NCBI GenBank assembly: GCA_020054675.1
Contig: JAIHAL010000003.1
Coordinates: 1 to 64,000, forward strand
Direction: 5' to 3'
Length of the DNA: 64,000 nucleotides
Source of the DNA: Oscillospiraceae bacterium
GTDB taxonomy: Bacteria > Bacillota > Clostridia > Oscillospirales > Ruminococcaceae
The position numbers were made by a program, and so were the translations under genes. The notes beneath the pieces were generated by a model. That model was not told the origin of the DNA, did not search any database, and saw only the letters and a list, made by a program, of their open reading frames with translations. Positions 17,873-26,557 of the stretch are shown here, piece after piece (within the stretch, counting starts at the first letter, position 1; every line of letters starts with the position of its first letter).

Positions 17873-17957
17873 TTAGAGGTTGGAGATTAGATGTTAGAAA
17901 TTAGAGAATGTCTTATCTTGATTTTTTGCAATCTGACATCCGGCTTCTAATATCTGA
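17873..17957. repeat. Inverted pair of degenerate heptamer arrays (TTAGANN)
   Basis: The plus strand reads TTAGAGG, TTGGAGA, TTAGATG, TTAGAAA, TTAGAGA at 17873-17907. Further on, 17930-17957 holds the same kind of heptads in reverse orientation (minus strand TCAGATA, TTAGAAG, CCGGATG, TCAGATT). The two arms could fold into a long imperfect stem. The stretch lies between guaB and the nucleotidyltransferase gene and holds no gene. The same heptad type appears at 234-282. Confidence 0.6.
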
Positions 17958-18025
17958 CTTATGAACTGAATAAAATCCGTTCCGCCATTCAATACTAAAT
18001 TCAAAAATAAAACGGAGGGCGGAGT

Positions 18026-20341
18026 ATGAATGCTGTTATAATGGCGGGAGGGGAGGGCACACGCCTGCGTCCCTTGACCTGCGACATCCCGAAACCTTTG
18101 GTGCCTCTTTGCGGCAGGCCGGTATCGGAATACATCCTTGAACTTTTAAAGCTGCATGGTTTTGACGAGGCTGTTTTTACATTAAGATATCTTGGCGGCA
18201 AAATCGTTTCATATTTTGATGATGATATGTTTAACGGGATAAAGCTTTTTTATTCTTTTGAAAACGAGCCGCTCGGAACTGCGGGCAGCGTAAAAAATGC
18301 CTTAAAATCAAAGGATGCCGCTGACGGAGCCCTTGTTATCAGCGGGGATGCCATGTGCGACTTCAATCTTTCGGCGGCTGTGGATTTTCATAAGAAAAAT
18401 AAAGCGGCGGCAACGATTGTTGTGAGAAAAGTTCCCGACCCGCGCGAATACGGGCTTGTGCTTTTTGATGAGAATGGCAGGGTTGAAAGCTTTCTTGAAA
18501 AGCCCTCATTTGAAAGCTGCATTACCGATATGGCAAATACGGGGGTTTATATCCTTTCAAAAGAAGCCTTGGAAATAATCCCCGATGGGCAATCGGATTT
18601 TGCACAGGACATCTTCCCGTTGATGCTTAAAAAAGGCATGCCGCTTTTTGCATATGAGGAAAACGGCTACTGGTGCGATATAGGCGATTTCAAAAGCTAT
18701 ATGCGCTGCCAGCAGGATATGCTGAATGGACTTGTAAAGTGCGAATTAAATGCCCACCGCACTCTTGACGGGATTTTTTCAGGTTCAGGCTCCGATTTTA
18801 AGGGAGCAAGGGTAACTCCTCCCGTTTATATAGGCAGGGATGCAAAAATTTCCGCCGGAGCAGTAATTGAGGCCGGAAGCGTAATAGGCGACGGGGTTTT
18901 TGTCGGCAGAGGGGCAAAAATCCACGGTTCAATAATCCTTGACGGGGCATATATAGGCGAAAAAGTCACCTGCAACGAAGCGGTAATCTGCAAGGGCGCA
19001 AGACTGCTTTCGTCAAGCGCGGTTTTTGAGGGCGGAGTTGTCGGTGAAAACGCCCTTATAGGAGAAAATTCGGTAGTCCAAAGCGGCGTTAAGATTTGGA
19101 CCGGCAAGGAGCTTGAAAGGGATTCTGTTGCTTCGTACGATATAAAATACGGAGCGGCGCATTTGCTGTCCATTGATGACGATGGGGTTTGCGGTGAAAC
19201 GAACGGAGAAATAACTCCGCAGGTGGCATCGGTGCTTGGCTCCGCGCTTTGTTCGGCGGGAAAGAAAATTGCGGTGGGGAGAACTGCCGGCGCGCCCGCA
19301 AAAGCGCTTTGCTTTGCCCTTGTTTCAGGAATAATGTCCTCCGGCGGCGAGGTTTGGGATTTGGGCGAATGCTGCCAAAGCGAGCTTGAATTTGCGCTCC
19401 GCTCCGCAGGTCTTGACATAGGGTGCTATGTGGATGCCGGGATAGTCACGAAATTTAAGATTTCTGCCGAAAATGGACTTCCGCTGACGAGAAAACAGGA
19501 AAGAAAAATAGAGGGCGGACTTAACCGTTCCGAGTATCCGCGTGTAGGGGTAAACGATTTTGGGAATATTATTGATGCAGGGTCTTTTAAGGCGCTTTAC
19601 CTTGAAAACCTTTTAAGGGCAACACCGGAAAAGTTAAACGGCATAAGGGCGGAAGTCAGCACGGCGAACAGGAGGATTTCAGATATTTCCCGCCGAATTT
19701 TCGATAAGATAAATGACCGCTCCGGCGAAAGGATGATTTTTCATGTTTCTTCGGACGGCAAAAGGCTTTCCGTTTACAGCGATGAAACGGGATATGTGTT
19801 TTACGAAAAGCTGCTGCTGCTGGCCTGCCTTAAATTTTTTGCCGCAGGCGAGGATGTTGCACTGCCTTACAGTGCTCCTGCCGCCGCAGATGTGCTTGCG
19901 GGGAAATTCGGGGCAAAGGTGAGGAGATATTACAATACTCCCGTTGACGGCAGCGACAGGGAGGCAAGGGAACTTGCCGGAAAGCAAAGCTTTTCGCTTG
20001 ATGCGCTGGAACTTATGCTGGCGGTGCTTTCGTGGATTTCGGAAAGAGGAATTTCGCTTGGCAAGGCCCTTGCGGAGCTTCCGAATTTTACCGCGGCAAG
20101 CCGCTTTGTGGGGATAGCTCAGCCGCCGTCGATAGTGCTTAAAACCTTTTGCGGAGAAAGAGGCGGCCTTGGCGAGGGGGTTGTTGCAAGCGGCTCCGAG
20201 GGCAGGGTTTTGATACGCCCCGCAAAGACAGGCAAAGGCGTTATGATGTTTGTAGAAAGCTACAAGGCTGAAACGGCGTCGGAAATATGCGATTTTTATG
20301 AAAAATTATTGAACGAAAAGTTAAAAGAGCAAAAAAATTAA
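18026..20341 (+). CDS. Sugar-phosphate nucleotidyltransferase fused to a degenerate phosphomannomutase domain
   Basis: This 771-residue protein resembles mannose-1-phosphate guanylyltransferase/phosphomannomutase fusions. Residues 1-235 are a nucleotidyltransferase (MAGGEGTRLRPLT, KPLVPL, GDAM). Residues 250-350 are left-handed beta-helix hexapeptide repeats (IGRDAKISAGAVIEAG). From about residue 395 a phosphohexomutase-like part follows, but the serine-loop TASHNP is missing: the aligned spot reads YVDAGIVTKFKIS. The mutase is therefore probably inactive or regulatory. Substrate is inferred from family only. GGAGGGCGGAGT precedes ATG 18026. The gene stands alone. Confidence 0.8.
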   Translation: MNAVIMAGGEGTRLRPLTCDIPKPLVPLCGRPVSEYILELLKLHGFDEAVFTLRYLGGKIVSYFDDDMFNGIKLFYSFENEPLGTAGSVKNALKSKDAADGALVISGDAMCDFNLSAAVDFHKKNKAAATIVVRKVPDPREYGLVLFDENGRVESFLEKPSFESCITDMANTGVYILSKEALEIIPDGQSDFAQDIFPLMLKKGMPLFAYEENGYWCDIGDFKSYMRCQQDMLNGLVKCELNAHRTLDGIFSGSGSDFKGARVTPPVYIGRDAKISAGAVIEAGSVIGDGVFVGRGAKIHGSIILDGAYIGEKVTCNEAVICKGARLLSSSAVFEGGVVGENALIGENSVVQSGVKIWTGKELERDSVASYDIKYGAAHLLSIDDDGVCGETNGEITPQVASVLGSALCSAGKKIAVGRTAGAPAKALCFALVSGIMSSGGEVWDLGECCQSELEFALRSAGLDIGCYVDAGIVTKFKISAENGLPLTRKQERKIEGGLNRSEYPRVGVNDFGNIIDAGSFKALYLENLLRATPEKLNGIRAEVSTANRRISDISRRIFDKINDRSGERMIFHVSSDGKRLSVYSDETGYVFYEKLLLLACLKFFAAGEDVALPYSAPAAADVLAGKFGAKVRRYYNTPVDGSDREARELAGKQSFSLDALELMLAVLSWISERGISLGKALAELPNFTAASRFVGIAQPPSIVLKTFCGERGGLGEGVVASGSEGRVLIRPAKTGKGVMMFVESYKAETASEICDFYEKLLNEKLKEQKN

Positions 20342-20358
20342 CACCATCCGCCCGCTTA

Positions 20359-20387
20359 TTGACACGGGACACTTTTGCGGTTATAAT
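20359..20387 (+). promoter_or_regulatory. Consensus sigma-A promoter of the rnj-ftsH operon
   Basis: TTGACA (20359-20364) and TATAAT (20382-20387) are 17 bp apart. Transcription should begin near 20394, leaving a leader of about 340 nt before rnj. Confidence 0.88.
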
Positions 20388-20392
20388 AAAAT

Positions 20393-20735
20393 CACATATT
20401 TGTGTTCGGTTGGAAAAGTCTGTTTTTAATGCTGTGGTCGGATTATCCCGTTTTATCCCCTTGACGCAATTTTGATTTTAATAATGCGATGGGGATAAAA
20501 CGGGCAAAATTATGCAAGGTTTTTTCAAAGCGGTCAAATGCTGGCGGATACATAAAACATACGTTGCAATTTGCCTCATGCAATGCGGGCAAAAGACACG
20601 GATTATATTTTCAACATTCGGAACTGCTTTAAAGGGTAAAATTTAATTTGATATCCGGGGCTTGTGATAGTTTTGCCGCAAGACCTTTTGCCTTTTTGTT
20701 TTTGCGTTCCGAAATCTTAAAAGAGAGGGAAAAAA
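20393..20735 (+). promoter_or_regulatory. Long structured 5' leader upstream of RNase J
   Basis: This 343-nt stretch has no gene. It starts with CACA-TATT-TGTG (20393-20404), which would place a small hairpin at the very 5' end. It then holds a perfect 14-bp inverted repeat, CCCGTTTTATCCCC (20447-20460) with GGGGATAAAACGGG (20491-20504), whose 30-nt loop contains a further CGCA/TGCG pair. A weaker TTTGCC/GGCAAA pairing lies near 20570-20595. It does not fit any riboswitch, 6S, SRP or RNase P RNA that I know. Autoregulation by RNase J is a reasonable guess. Confidence 0.6.
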
Positions 20736-22673
20736 GTGGATAACAATTTTGAAAAACTCCCGTTTTTCGGGGAAAAGATATCGCCTAAAAAGGCTGAAAA
20801 GACGGAGGATGCAAACGTTAAAAAAACACCAAGACAAAATTCTTCAATGAAAAGGCCGGCAAGAATGAAACCTCAAAGGGCTGCAAATTTTGCGGAATAT
20901 GAGGAAAAGATGAATGCAAAAGAAGGGCAGAATGGTACAAGGAAGGAACAAACTCAGCCGGAAAAGATTTCAAGAACACAAGCGGAAAAAAAGCCTGCCG
21001 AAAGGCGCAGCAAAAGCTCCACGCTTAAAATCATTCCTTTGGGCGGACTAAACGAAGTAGGCAAGAACATTACGGTTTTTGAATGTTCAAACGACCTTTT
21101 TGTAGTGGATTGCGGAATGACATTTCCGGACAGCGAAATGCCCGGAGTTGATATAGTTATACCGGACTTTACGTATCTTGAAAAAAATGTGGATAAAATC
21201 CGCGGAATTGTGATTACTCACGGCCATGAAGACCATATAGGCGGACTTGCATATCTTTTGAAAAAGATAAACGTTCCGGTATTTGCCACAAGACTTACTA
21301 TCGGAATGATTGAAAGCAAGCTCAAAGAACACGGACTTTCCGGAAAGGTTACACTTAATGTTGTAAAACCAAAACAAACCGTAAAGATGGGCTGCATGGC
21401 GGTTGAATTTATACGTGTAAACCATTCGATACCGGATGCGGTTGCGCTTGCGATACACACTCCGGCCGGTGTTGTCGTGCATACTGGGGATTTCAAGGTC
21501 GACTTTACGCCAATCGAGGGCGGGGTAATAGACCTTGCGCGCTTTGGGGAGCTTGGCAACAGGGGCGTGCTTGCGCTTATGTCGGATTCGACCAACAGTG
21601 AAAGAATGGGATATACCAAAACCGAACGCAAAGTGGGAGAATCTTTTGAAAAGCTTTTTGACAAGGCTGAGGGCAAGAGGATAATAATTGCCACGTTTTC
21701 ATCAAACATCCACCGTGTGCAGCAGATAATCGACTGCGCACAAAGATACGGCAGGAAAGTTGCGATATTCGGCAGAAGCATGGTGAATGTAATCAATACA
21801 GCCATAGAGCTTGGCTACCTTTCGGTTCCGCAGGGAATTATAATTGATATAGACCTCATGGGGAAGTATCCAAGCGAGAAGATAGTGCTTATCACTACGG
21901 GAAGTCAGGGCGAACCTATGAGCGCCCTTACAAGAATGGCAATGAATGACCATAAAAAGGTCAATATAACCCCGATGGACTTTATAATCATTTCAGCGAC
22001 GCCTATTCCGGGGAATGAAAAGCTTGTGACTAAGGTTGTCAACGAGCTTATGAAGGCAGGAGCCGAGGTCGTTTATGAGGCAATGTATGAAGTCCATGTT
22101 TCGGGACATGCCTGTCAGGATGAGCAGAAGCTTATGATGGCGCTTACAAAGCCGAAATTCTTTATTCCTGTGCACGGCGAGTACAAGCATCTTAAAAAGC
22201 ATGCCCAGACTGCGAGGGAAATGGGCATTCCTGAGGAAAACATAATAATTGCCGAGATAGGCAATGTAATTGAAACGGACGGCGTGGAAATGAAGATAAC
22301 CTCACAAGTTCCGGCGGGCAAAATTCTTGTGGACGGGCTTGGAGTCGGAGATGTCGGCTCAATAGTGCTGCGCGACCGCAAGCATCTTGCGCAGGACGGG
22401 CTTATTATCGTGGTTGCGACTATTGAAAGCGAAAGCGGAACGATACTTGCCGGGCCGGATATAGTTTCAAGGGGCTTTGTGTATGTGAGGGAATCCGAGG
22501 AGCTTATGAATCAGGCAAGGGCATTGCTCTCAAAGACCTTGCAGCAGTGCCTTGACAACGACACAAAGGAATGGAATGCAATAAAGACAAAGCTTAAGGA
22601 TGTGCTTTCGGACTTCATTTTCTCCAAAACTAAAAGGACTCCGATGATTCTTCCGGTTATAATGGAAATATGA
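20736..22673 (+). CDS. rnj: Ribonuclease J
   Basis: This 645-residue metallo-beta-lactamase/beta-CASP nuclease has 5'-3' exo- and endonuclease activity on RNA. The catalytic block is THGHEDHIGG after PLGGLNEVGKN, and a second block is VHTGDFKVD. The first 85 residues are an added Lys/Glu/Arg/Gln-rich, disordered-looking extension that typical RNase J (about 555 residues) lacks. GTG 20736 follows GAGAGGGA. It heads the operon with gdpP, rplI, dnaB, tilS, hpt and ftsH, and is preceded by a long structured leader. Confidence 0.95.
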   Translation: MDNNFEKLPFFGEKISPKKAEKTEDANVKKTPRQNSSMKRPARMKPQRAANFAEYEEKMNAKEGQNGTRKEQTQPEKISRTQAEKKPAERRSKSSTLKIIPLGGLNEVGKNITVFECSNDLFVVDCGMTFPDSEMPGVDIVIPDFTYLEKNVDKIRGIVITHGHEDHIGGLAYLLKKINVPVFATRLTIGMIESKLKEHGLSGKVTLNVVKPKQTVKMGCMAVEFIRVNHSIPDAVALAIHTPAGVVVHTGDFKVDFTPIEGGVIDLARFGELGNRGVLALMSDSTNSERMGYTKTERKVGESFEKLFDKAEGKRIIIATFSSNIHRVQQIIDCAQRYGRKVAIFGRSMVNVINTAIELGYLSVPQGIIIDIDLMGKYPSEKIVLITTGSQGEPMSALTRMAMNDHKKVNITPMDFIIISATPIPGNEKLVTKVVNELMKAGAEVVYEAMYEVHVSGHACQDEQKLMMALTKPKFFIPVHGEYKHLKKHAQTAREMGIPEENIIIAEIGNVIETDGVEMKITSQVPAGKILVDGLGVGDVGSIVLRDRKHLAQDGLIIVVATIESESGTILAGPDIVSRGFVYVRESEELMNQARALLSKTLQQCLDNDTKEWNAIKTKLKDVLSDFIFSKTKRTPMILPVIMEI

Positions 22674-22703
22674 TTTTGTTTTGTCGTCAAAGGGGGCGGT
22701 TGG

Positions 22704-24668
22704 TTGAAAGGCACAAAATGGCTGCTGTTTAAGGTTACCGCGTTGATTTTGGTTCTGGTGGCCTTTGCTTCGGCATTTGTCATTTACGGGTACAACGAAT
22801 ACGCTTTTTGGATTATGCTTTTGATTTCTTCTGCGGCGGGGCTTGCTTTTATGATGCAAATGATATCCGCCCAGAAGAATATCCATCGTTTTGTCACAAA
22901 AATTGACAGCGAGCTTAATCTGACAGAGAGGGACAGCCTTTACAATTTTCCGGCTCCGTGCATAATCATAGATTCCGATGCCAAGATACTTTGGTACAAT
23001 AGGGATTTTGAGGAAAAAATCTATCCGGACGACGACCCGTTTGGAATTTCGCTTTCAAAGATTTTGAATGTCGATATTGAAAAAATTTATTGCCGCAAGG
23101 GATGTGTTGTGGAATACGGCGGAAGGACTTATCGGATTTTTTCAAATCTTACTCAAAAAGACGGGACGTCGCTTTCAATACTTTATTTTGATGATATTAC
23201 CGATTTTGCAACGCTGCAAAAGGAGCACAGCCTTTCAAAGCCTACGGTTGTGCTCATAATGGTTGACAATTATGAGGATTTGCTGCAAAATGTAAAGGAA
23301 AGCGAAAAGGCGCATGTGCTTGTGCAGATTGAAAAGCTCCTTGAAGCCTTTATGGAAAAATGCACAGGGGTAATAAGGAGGATTTCAAACGACAGGTTCA
23401 TAGCGGTAATCGAGGAAAGACATATTGCCGAAATGATTGCCGAAAGGTTTAAAATCCTTGATAAGGCAAGGGAAATAACTGTAAACGAAAGGCTTTGCGT
23501 GACGCTTTCGATTGGCGTCGGAAGAGGCGGAAAGGATTTGAGCGAAAGCGAAATTTTTGCAAAACAGGCCCTTGATATGGCGCTTGGCCGCGGCGGCGAC
23601 CAGGCGGCGGTTAAAACCGAGGGAGGCTTTGAATTTTTCGGCGGCGCTTCAAAGGGAATCGAAAAGCGCGCAAAGGTAAAGACAAGGATTATCGCCACAG
23701 CGCTTATAGAGCTTATAGAAAACAGCGAGAAGGTTTATATCATGGGGCACCGTTTCGGCGACCTTGACAGCGTCGGCAGCGCCGTTGGGCTTGGCGGGGC
23801 CATACATAATATGGGCAAGCCCGTCAAGGTGGTTCTGGACGGAGTTAAAAATCTTGCCGGAAACCTTATTGCAAGGATTAATGAAAACGAGGATTTTGAG
23901 CTTTTCATGTCCCCTGAGGAGGCTCTTGCAAGCATAAACGACCAGACACTGCTTGTGGTTGTGGATACGCATAATAAGGATTTTGTTGAAAGCACCGAGC
24001 TTTATCAAAAGGCAAAGCATGTGGTTGTTATAGACCATCATAGAAAAACTGTAAATTATATAGACAATGCGGTTATTTTCCATCATGAGCCGTATGCGTC
24101 GTCGGCGTCTGAAATGGTTGCCGAACTTATACAGTATTTCGGCGATGCGGGAAGGCTTTCGTCGTATTATGCAGAGGCGCTTCTTGCCGGAATAATGCTT
24201 GACACTAAAAATTTTGTCATGAGGACAGGAGTCAGAACCTTTGAGGCGGCGGCTTTTCTTAAAAAGCTTGGGGCGGATACGGTGGCTGTAAGGTCGCTGT
24301 TTTCCAATACGATTGATTCGTACCAGAAAAAGACAAAGCTTGTGGCGTCCGCAGAGGTTTACAAGAAGTGCGCTATTGCCATAAGCGATGTCGAATCAGA
24401 GGATATAAGGGTTGTTGCTCCGCAGGCGGCGGACGAGCTGCTTGGCATAAGCGGAGTGGATGCGTCTTTTGTAATATATGAGTCAAACGGGACGGTTTAC
24501 TTTTCCGCGCGTTCGCTTGGGGCAATGAATGTTCAGGTTATAATGGAAAAGCTTGGCGGAGGCGGGCATCAGACCATGGCTGGCGCCCAGCTTGAAGGAG
24601 TAAGCCTTGAAAGCGCAAGGCAGTCGCTTTTAGAGGCAATTGACCAGCATATTAAGGAAATTTCATAA
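22704..24668 (+). CDS. gdpP: Cyclic-di-AMP phosphodiesterase, GdpP/YybT family
   Basis: This 654-residue membrane protein hydrolyses c-di-AMP. Two N-terminal helices (about residues 5-55) are followed by a PAS-like domain, a degenerate GGDEF domain (about 170-310) and a DHH/DHHA1 phosphodiesterase. The metal motifs are GHRFGDLDS (D353, D355) and IDHHRK (D444-H446), and the DHHA1 part has GGGGHQTMAG. The start is TTG 22704 after GGGGGCGG. The gdpP-rplI-dnaB order is conserved in Firmicutes. It is 30 bp downstream of rnj. Confidence 0.95.
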   Translation: MKGTKWLLFKVTALILVLVAFASAFVIYGYNEYAFWIMLLISSAAGLAFMMQMISAQKNIHRFVTKIDSELNLTERDSLYNFPAPCIIIDSDAKILWYNRDFEEKIYPDDDPFGISLSKILNVDIEKIYCRKGCVVEYGGRTYRIFSNLTQKDGTSLSILYFDDITDFATLQKEHSLSKPTVVLIMVDNYEDLLQNVKESEKAHVLVQIEKLLEAFMEKCTGVIRRISNDRFIAVIEERHIAEMIAERFKILDKAREITVNERLCVTLSIGVGRGGKDLSESEIFAKQALDMALGRGGDQAAVKTEGGFEFFGGASKGIEKRAKVKTRIIATALIELIENSEKVYIMGHRFGDLDSVGSAVGLGGAIHNMGKPVKVVLDGVKNLAGNLIARINENEDFELFMSPEEALASINDQTLLVVVDTHNKDFVESTELYQKAKHVVVIDHHRKTVNYIDNAVIFHHEPYASSASEMVAELIQYFGDAGRLSSYYAEALLAGIMLDTKNFVMRTGVRTFEAAAFLKKLGADTVAVRSLFSNTIDSYQKKTKLVASAEVYKKCAIAISDVESEDIRVVAPQAADELLGISGVDASFVIYESNGTVYFSARSLGAMNVQVIMEKLGGGGHQTMAGAQLEGVSLESARQSLLEAIDQHIKEIS

Positions 24669-24692
24669 ATTTATTTTGGAGGGTGACGGCAA

Positions 24693-25136
24693 ATGAAAGT
24701 TATTTTGCTTCAAGATGTAAAAGGAACAGGGAAGAAAGGCGAAGTCAAGGAGGTTGCCGACGGATACGCAAGGAATTTTTTGCTTGCAAAAGGGATAGCG
24801 GTTGAGGCAACTCCGAAAAATCTTTCCGACCTTGCCGGAAAAAAGGCAAGCGAACAGCATAAGATAGAGGTTGAAAAGCAAACTGCAAAGGAAATTGCCG
24901 ATGCCGTAAACGGCAAAAAGGTTTGTGTGAAGGCAAAGGCAGGACAGGGCGGAAAGCTCTTTGGAGCGGTGACATCGGGAGATATAGCCGAGCAGATTGA
25001 AAAGCAGCTTGGCAAGAAGATTGAGAAGAAGAAAATTTCAGTTGCCGAAATAAAGGCTTTCGGGACATATGAGGCTGAAATAAAGCTTTATCCCGGAATT
25101 TCGGCAAAGGTAAGCGTTGAAGTTTCGGAAGGATAA
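24693..25136 (+). CDS. rplI: 50S ribosomal protein L9
   Basis: This 147-residue two-domain ribosomal protein binds 23S rRNA near L1. The N-terminal signature is [19 protein letters not shown] with GYARNFLL just after, followed by the long connecting helix (residues 41-75) and the C-terminal domain. GGAGGGTG precedes ATG 24693. It lies between gdpP and dnaB. Confidence 0.98.
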   Translation: MKVILLQDVKGTGKKGEVKEVADGYARNFLLAKGIAVEATPKNLSDLAGKKASEQHKIEVEKQTAKEIADAVNGKKVCVKAKAGQGGKLFGAVTSGDIAEQIEKQLGKKIEKKKISVAEIKAFGTYEAEIKLYPGISAKVSVEVSEG

Positions 25137-25142
25137 TGCTTT

Positions 25143-25168
25143 AAGGGCGCGCACAGTCGCGTCCTTTT
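25143..25168 (+). terminator. Weak intrinsic terminator-like hairpin between rplI and dnaB
   Basis: AAGGGCGCG (25143-25151) pairs with CGCGTCCTT (25158-25166, one G-U) around CACAGT, followed by TT and AT. The short T tract suggests partial termination that could lower expression of the downstream genes relative to rplI. Confidence 0.6.
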
Positions 25169-25192
25169 ATTGGAAAATAGCGGGGTGATAAA

Positions 25193-26536
25193 ATGGATTT
25201 CAGCTCAATATCAGAATTTTCGCAAAGGGATTTGCCTTACAGCCTTGAAGCAGAGCAAACCGTTCTTGGCGCCTTGCTGCTTGAACCGGAAACTCTTTCC
25301 ATAGTGATGGAGCATTTGAAGCCTGAGAGCTTTTACAACGAAAAGCACAGGGACCTTTTCGGGATAATAATAAGGATGTTTTCATCCGGAACAAATGCGG
25401 ATATAATTACTGTTTTAAACGAAGCGGTAAAACAGGGGATTTTTGAAAGCTCCTCACAGGGGAAAAGCTATCTTTCCACGATAATGCAGGGAGTGCCGAC
25501 TGTTTCAAATATAGAAAGCTACTGCAAAATAGTTGAGGAAAAGTTTTACATACGTTCCCTGATTCTTGCGGCAAGGGAAATAATCGATATTGCCAGCTCA
25601 GGACAGGATGACGCAAAAACAATCCTTGACAGCGCGGAGCAAAAGATTTACGATATAAGGCAGGGCAGGGAGGTAGAGGGCCTTACCAAAATCGATGAGG
25701 TTATCGTGCAGGCGTATGACAGGCTGCAAAAGATAACCGGTCCCGACAAGGAAAAGTACCTTGGCGCAAAATCCGGCTTTGCCGAACTTGATACGGTAAT
25801 AACCGGACTTAACAAGTCAGACCTTTTGATTATTGCAGCGCGCCCCGGAATGGGAAAGACAAGCTTTGCCATGAACATAGCAACCAATGTTGCAAGGCGT
25901 TCGGGAAAGCAGGTGGCGGTATTTTCGCTTGAAATGTCGAAGGAGCAGCTTGCGGTAAGAATGCTTTCGTCGGAAGCGCTGGTGAGCAGCCAAAGCCTTA
26001 AAACCGGAAAAATCTCCGGTGAGGAATGGGTAAGGCTTGCGGCAGGGGCTGATGTGCTTTCAAGACTGCCGATTTACCTTGACGATACTCCCGGCATAAC
26101 GGTTCCCCAAATGAAGGCAAAGCTCAGGAGAATGAGCAATTTGGGGCTTGTGGTAATAGATTATCTGCAGCTCATGTCATCGGCGCGCAGGATTGACAAC
26201 CGCGTGCTTGAAATATCGGAAATAACAAGGCATTTAAAGCTTATGGCAAAGGAACTTAACGTTCCCGTGATAACTCTTTCCCAGCTTTCAAGAGGACCGG
26301 AAAGCAGGACCGACCACAGGCCTCTGCTTTCGGATTTGAGGGAATCAGGCTCAATAGAGCAGGATGCGGATATAATAATGTTCCTTTACAGGGATGCTTA
26401 CTACAATAAGGAAAGCGAGCAGCAGAACATTTCGGAATGCATTATTGCTAAAAACCGCCACGGCAGTACCGGAACGGTTTATCTTGTGTGGGACGGGCAG
26501 TTTACGCGGTTTTCCAGTGCGGAAGTTCCAAAATAA
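25193..26536 (+). CDS. dnaB: Replicative DNA helicase DnaB (DnaC of Bacillus)
   Basis: This 447-residue hexameric helicase opens DNA at the replication fork. The N-terminal domain begins YSLEAEQTVLGALLLEPE. The RecA-like core has the Walker A AARPGMGKTSFAMN, the Walker B region LVVIDYLQLM and the SQLSRGPESR block. Length is usual and no intein is present. ATG 25193 follows GGGGTGAT. Confidence 0.97.
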   Translation: MDFSSISEFSQRDLPYSLEAEQTVLGALLLEPETLSIVMEHLKPESFYNEKHRDLFGIIIRMFSSGTNADIITVLNEAVKQGIFESSSQGKSYLSTIMQGVPTVSNIESYCKIVEEKFYIRSLILAAREIIDIASSGQDDAKTILDSAEQKIYDIRQGREVEGLTKIDEVIVQAYDRLQKITGPDKEKYLGAKSGFAELDTVITGLNKSDLLIIAARPGMGKTSFAMNIATNVARRSGKQVAVFSLEMSKEQLAVRMLSSEALVSSQSLKTGKISGEEWVRLAAGADVLSRLPIYLDDTPGITVPQMKAKLRRMSNLGLVVIDYLQLMSSARRIDNRVLEISEITRHLKLMAKELNVPVITLSQLSRGPESRTDHRPLLSDLRESGSIEQDADIIMFLYRDAYYNKESEQQNISECIIAKNRHGSTGTVYLVWDGQFTRFSSAEVPK

Positions 26537-26557
26537 TTTTGGCGGTGATGGTTTGCT

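Noticed and set aside
20393-20735. 6S RNA, SRP RNA, RNase P RNA or tmRNA
   Set aside because: None of their conserved core sequences is present; kept as an unnamed leader.
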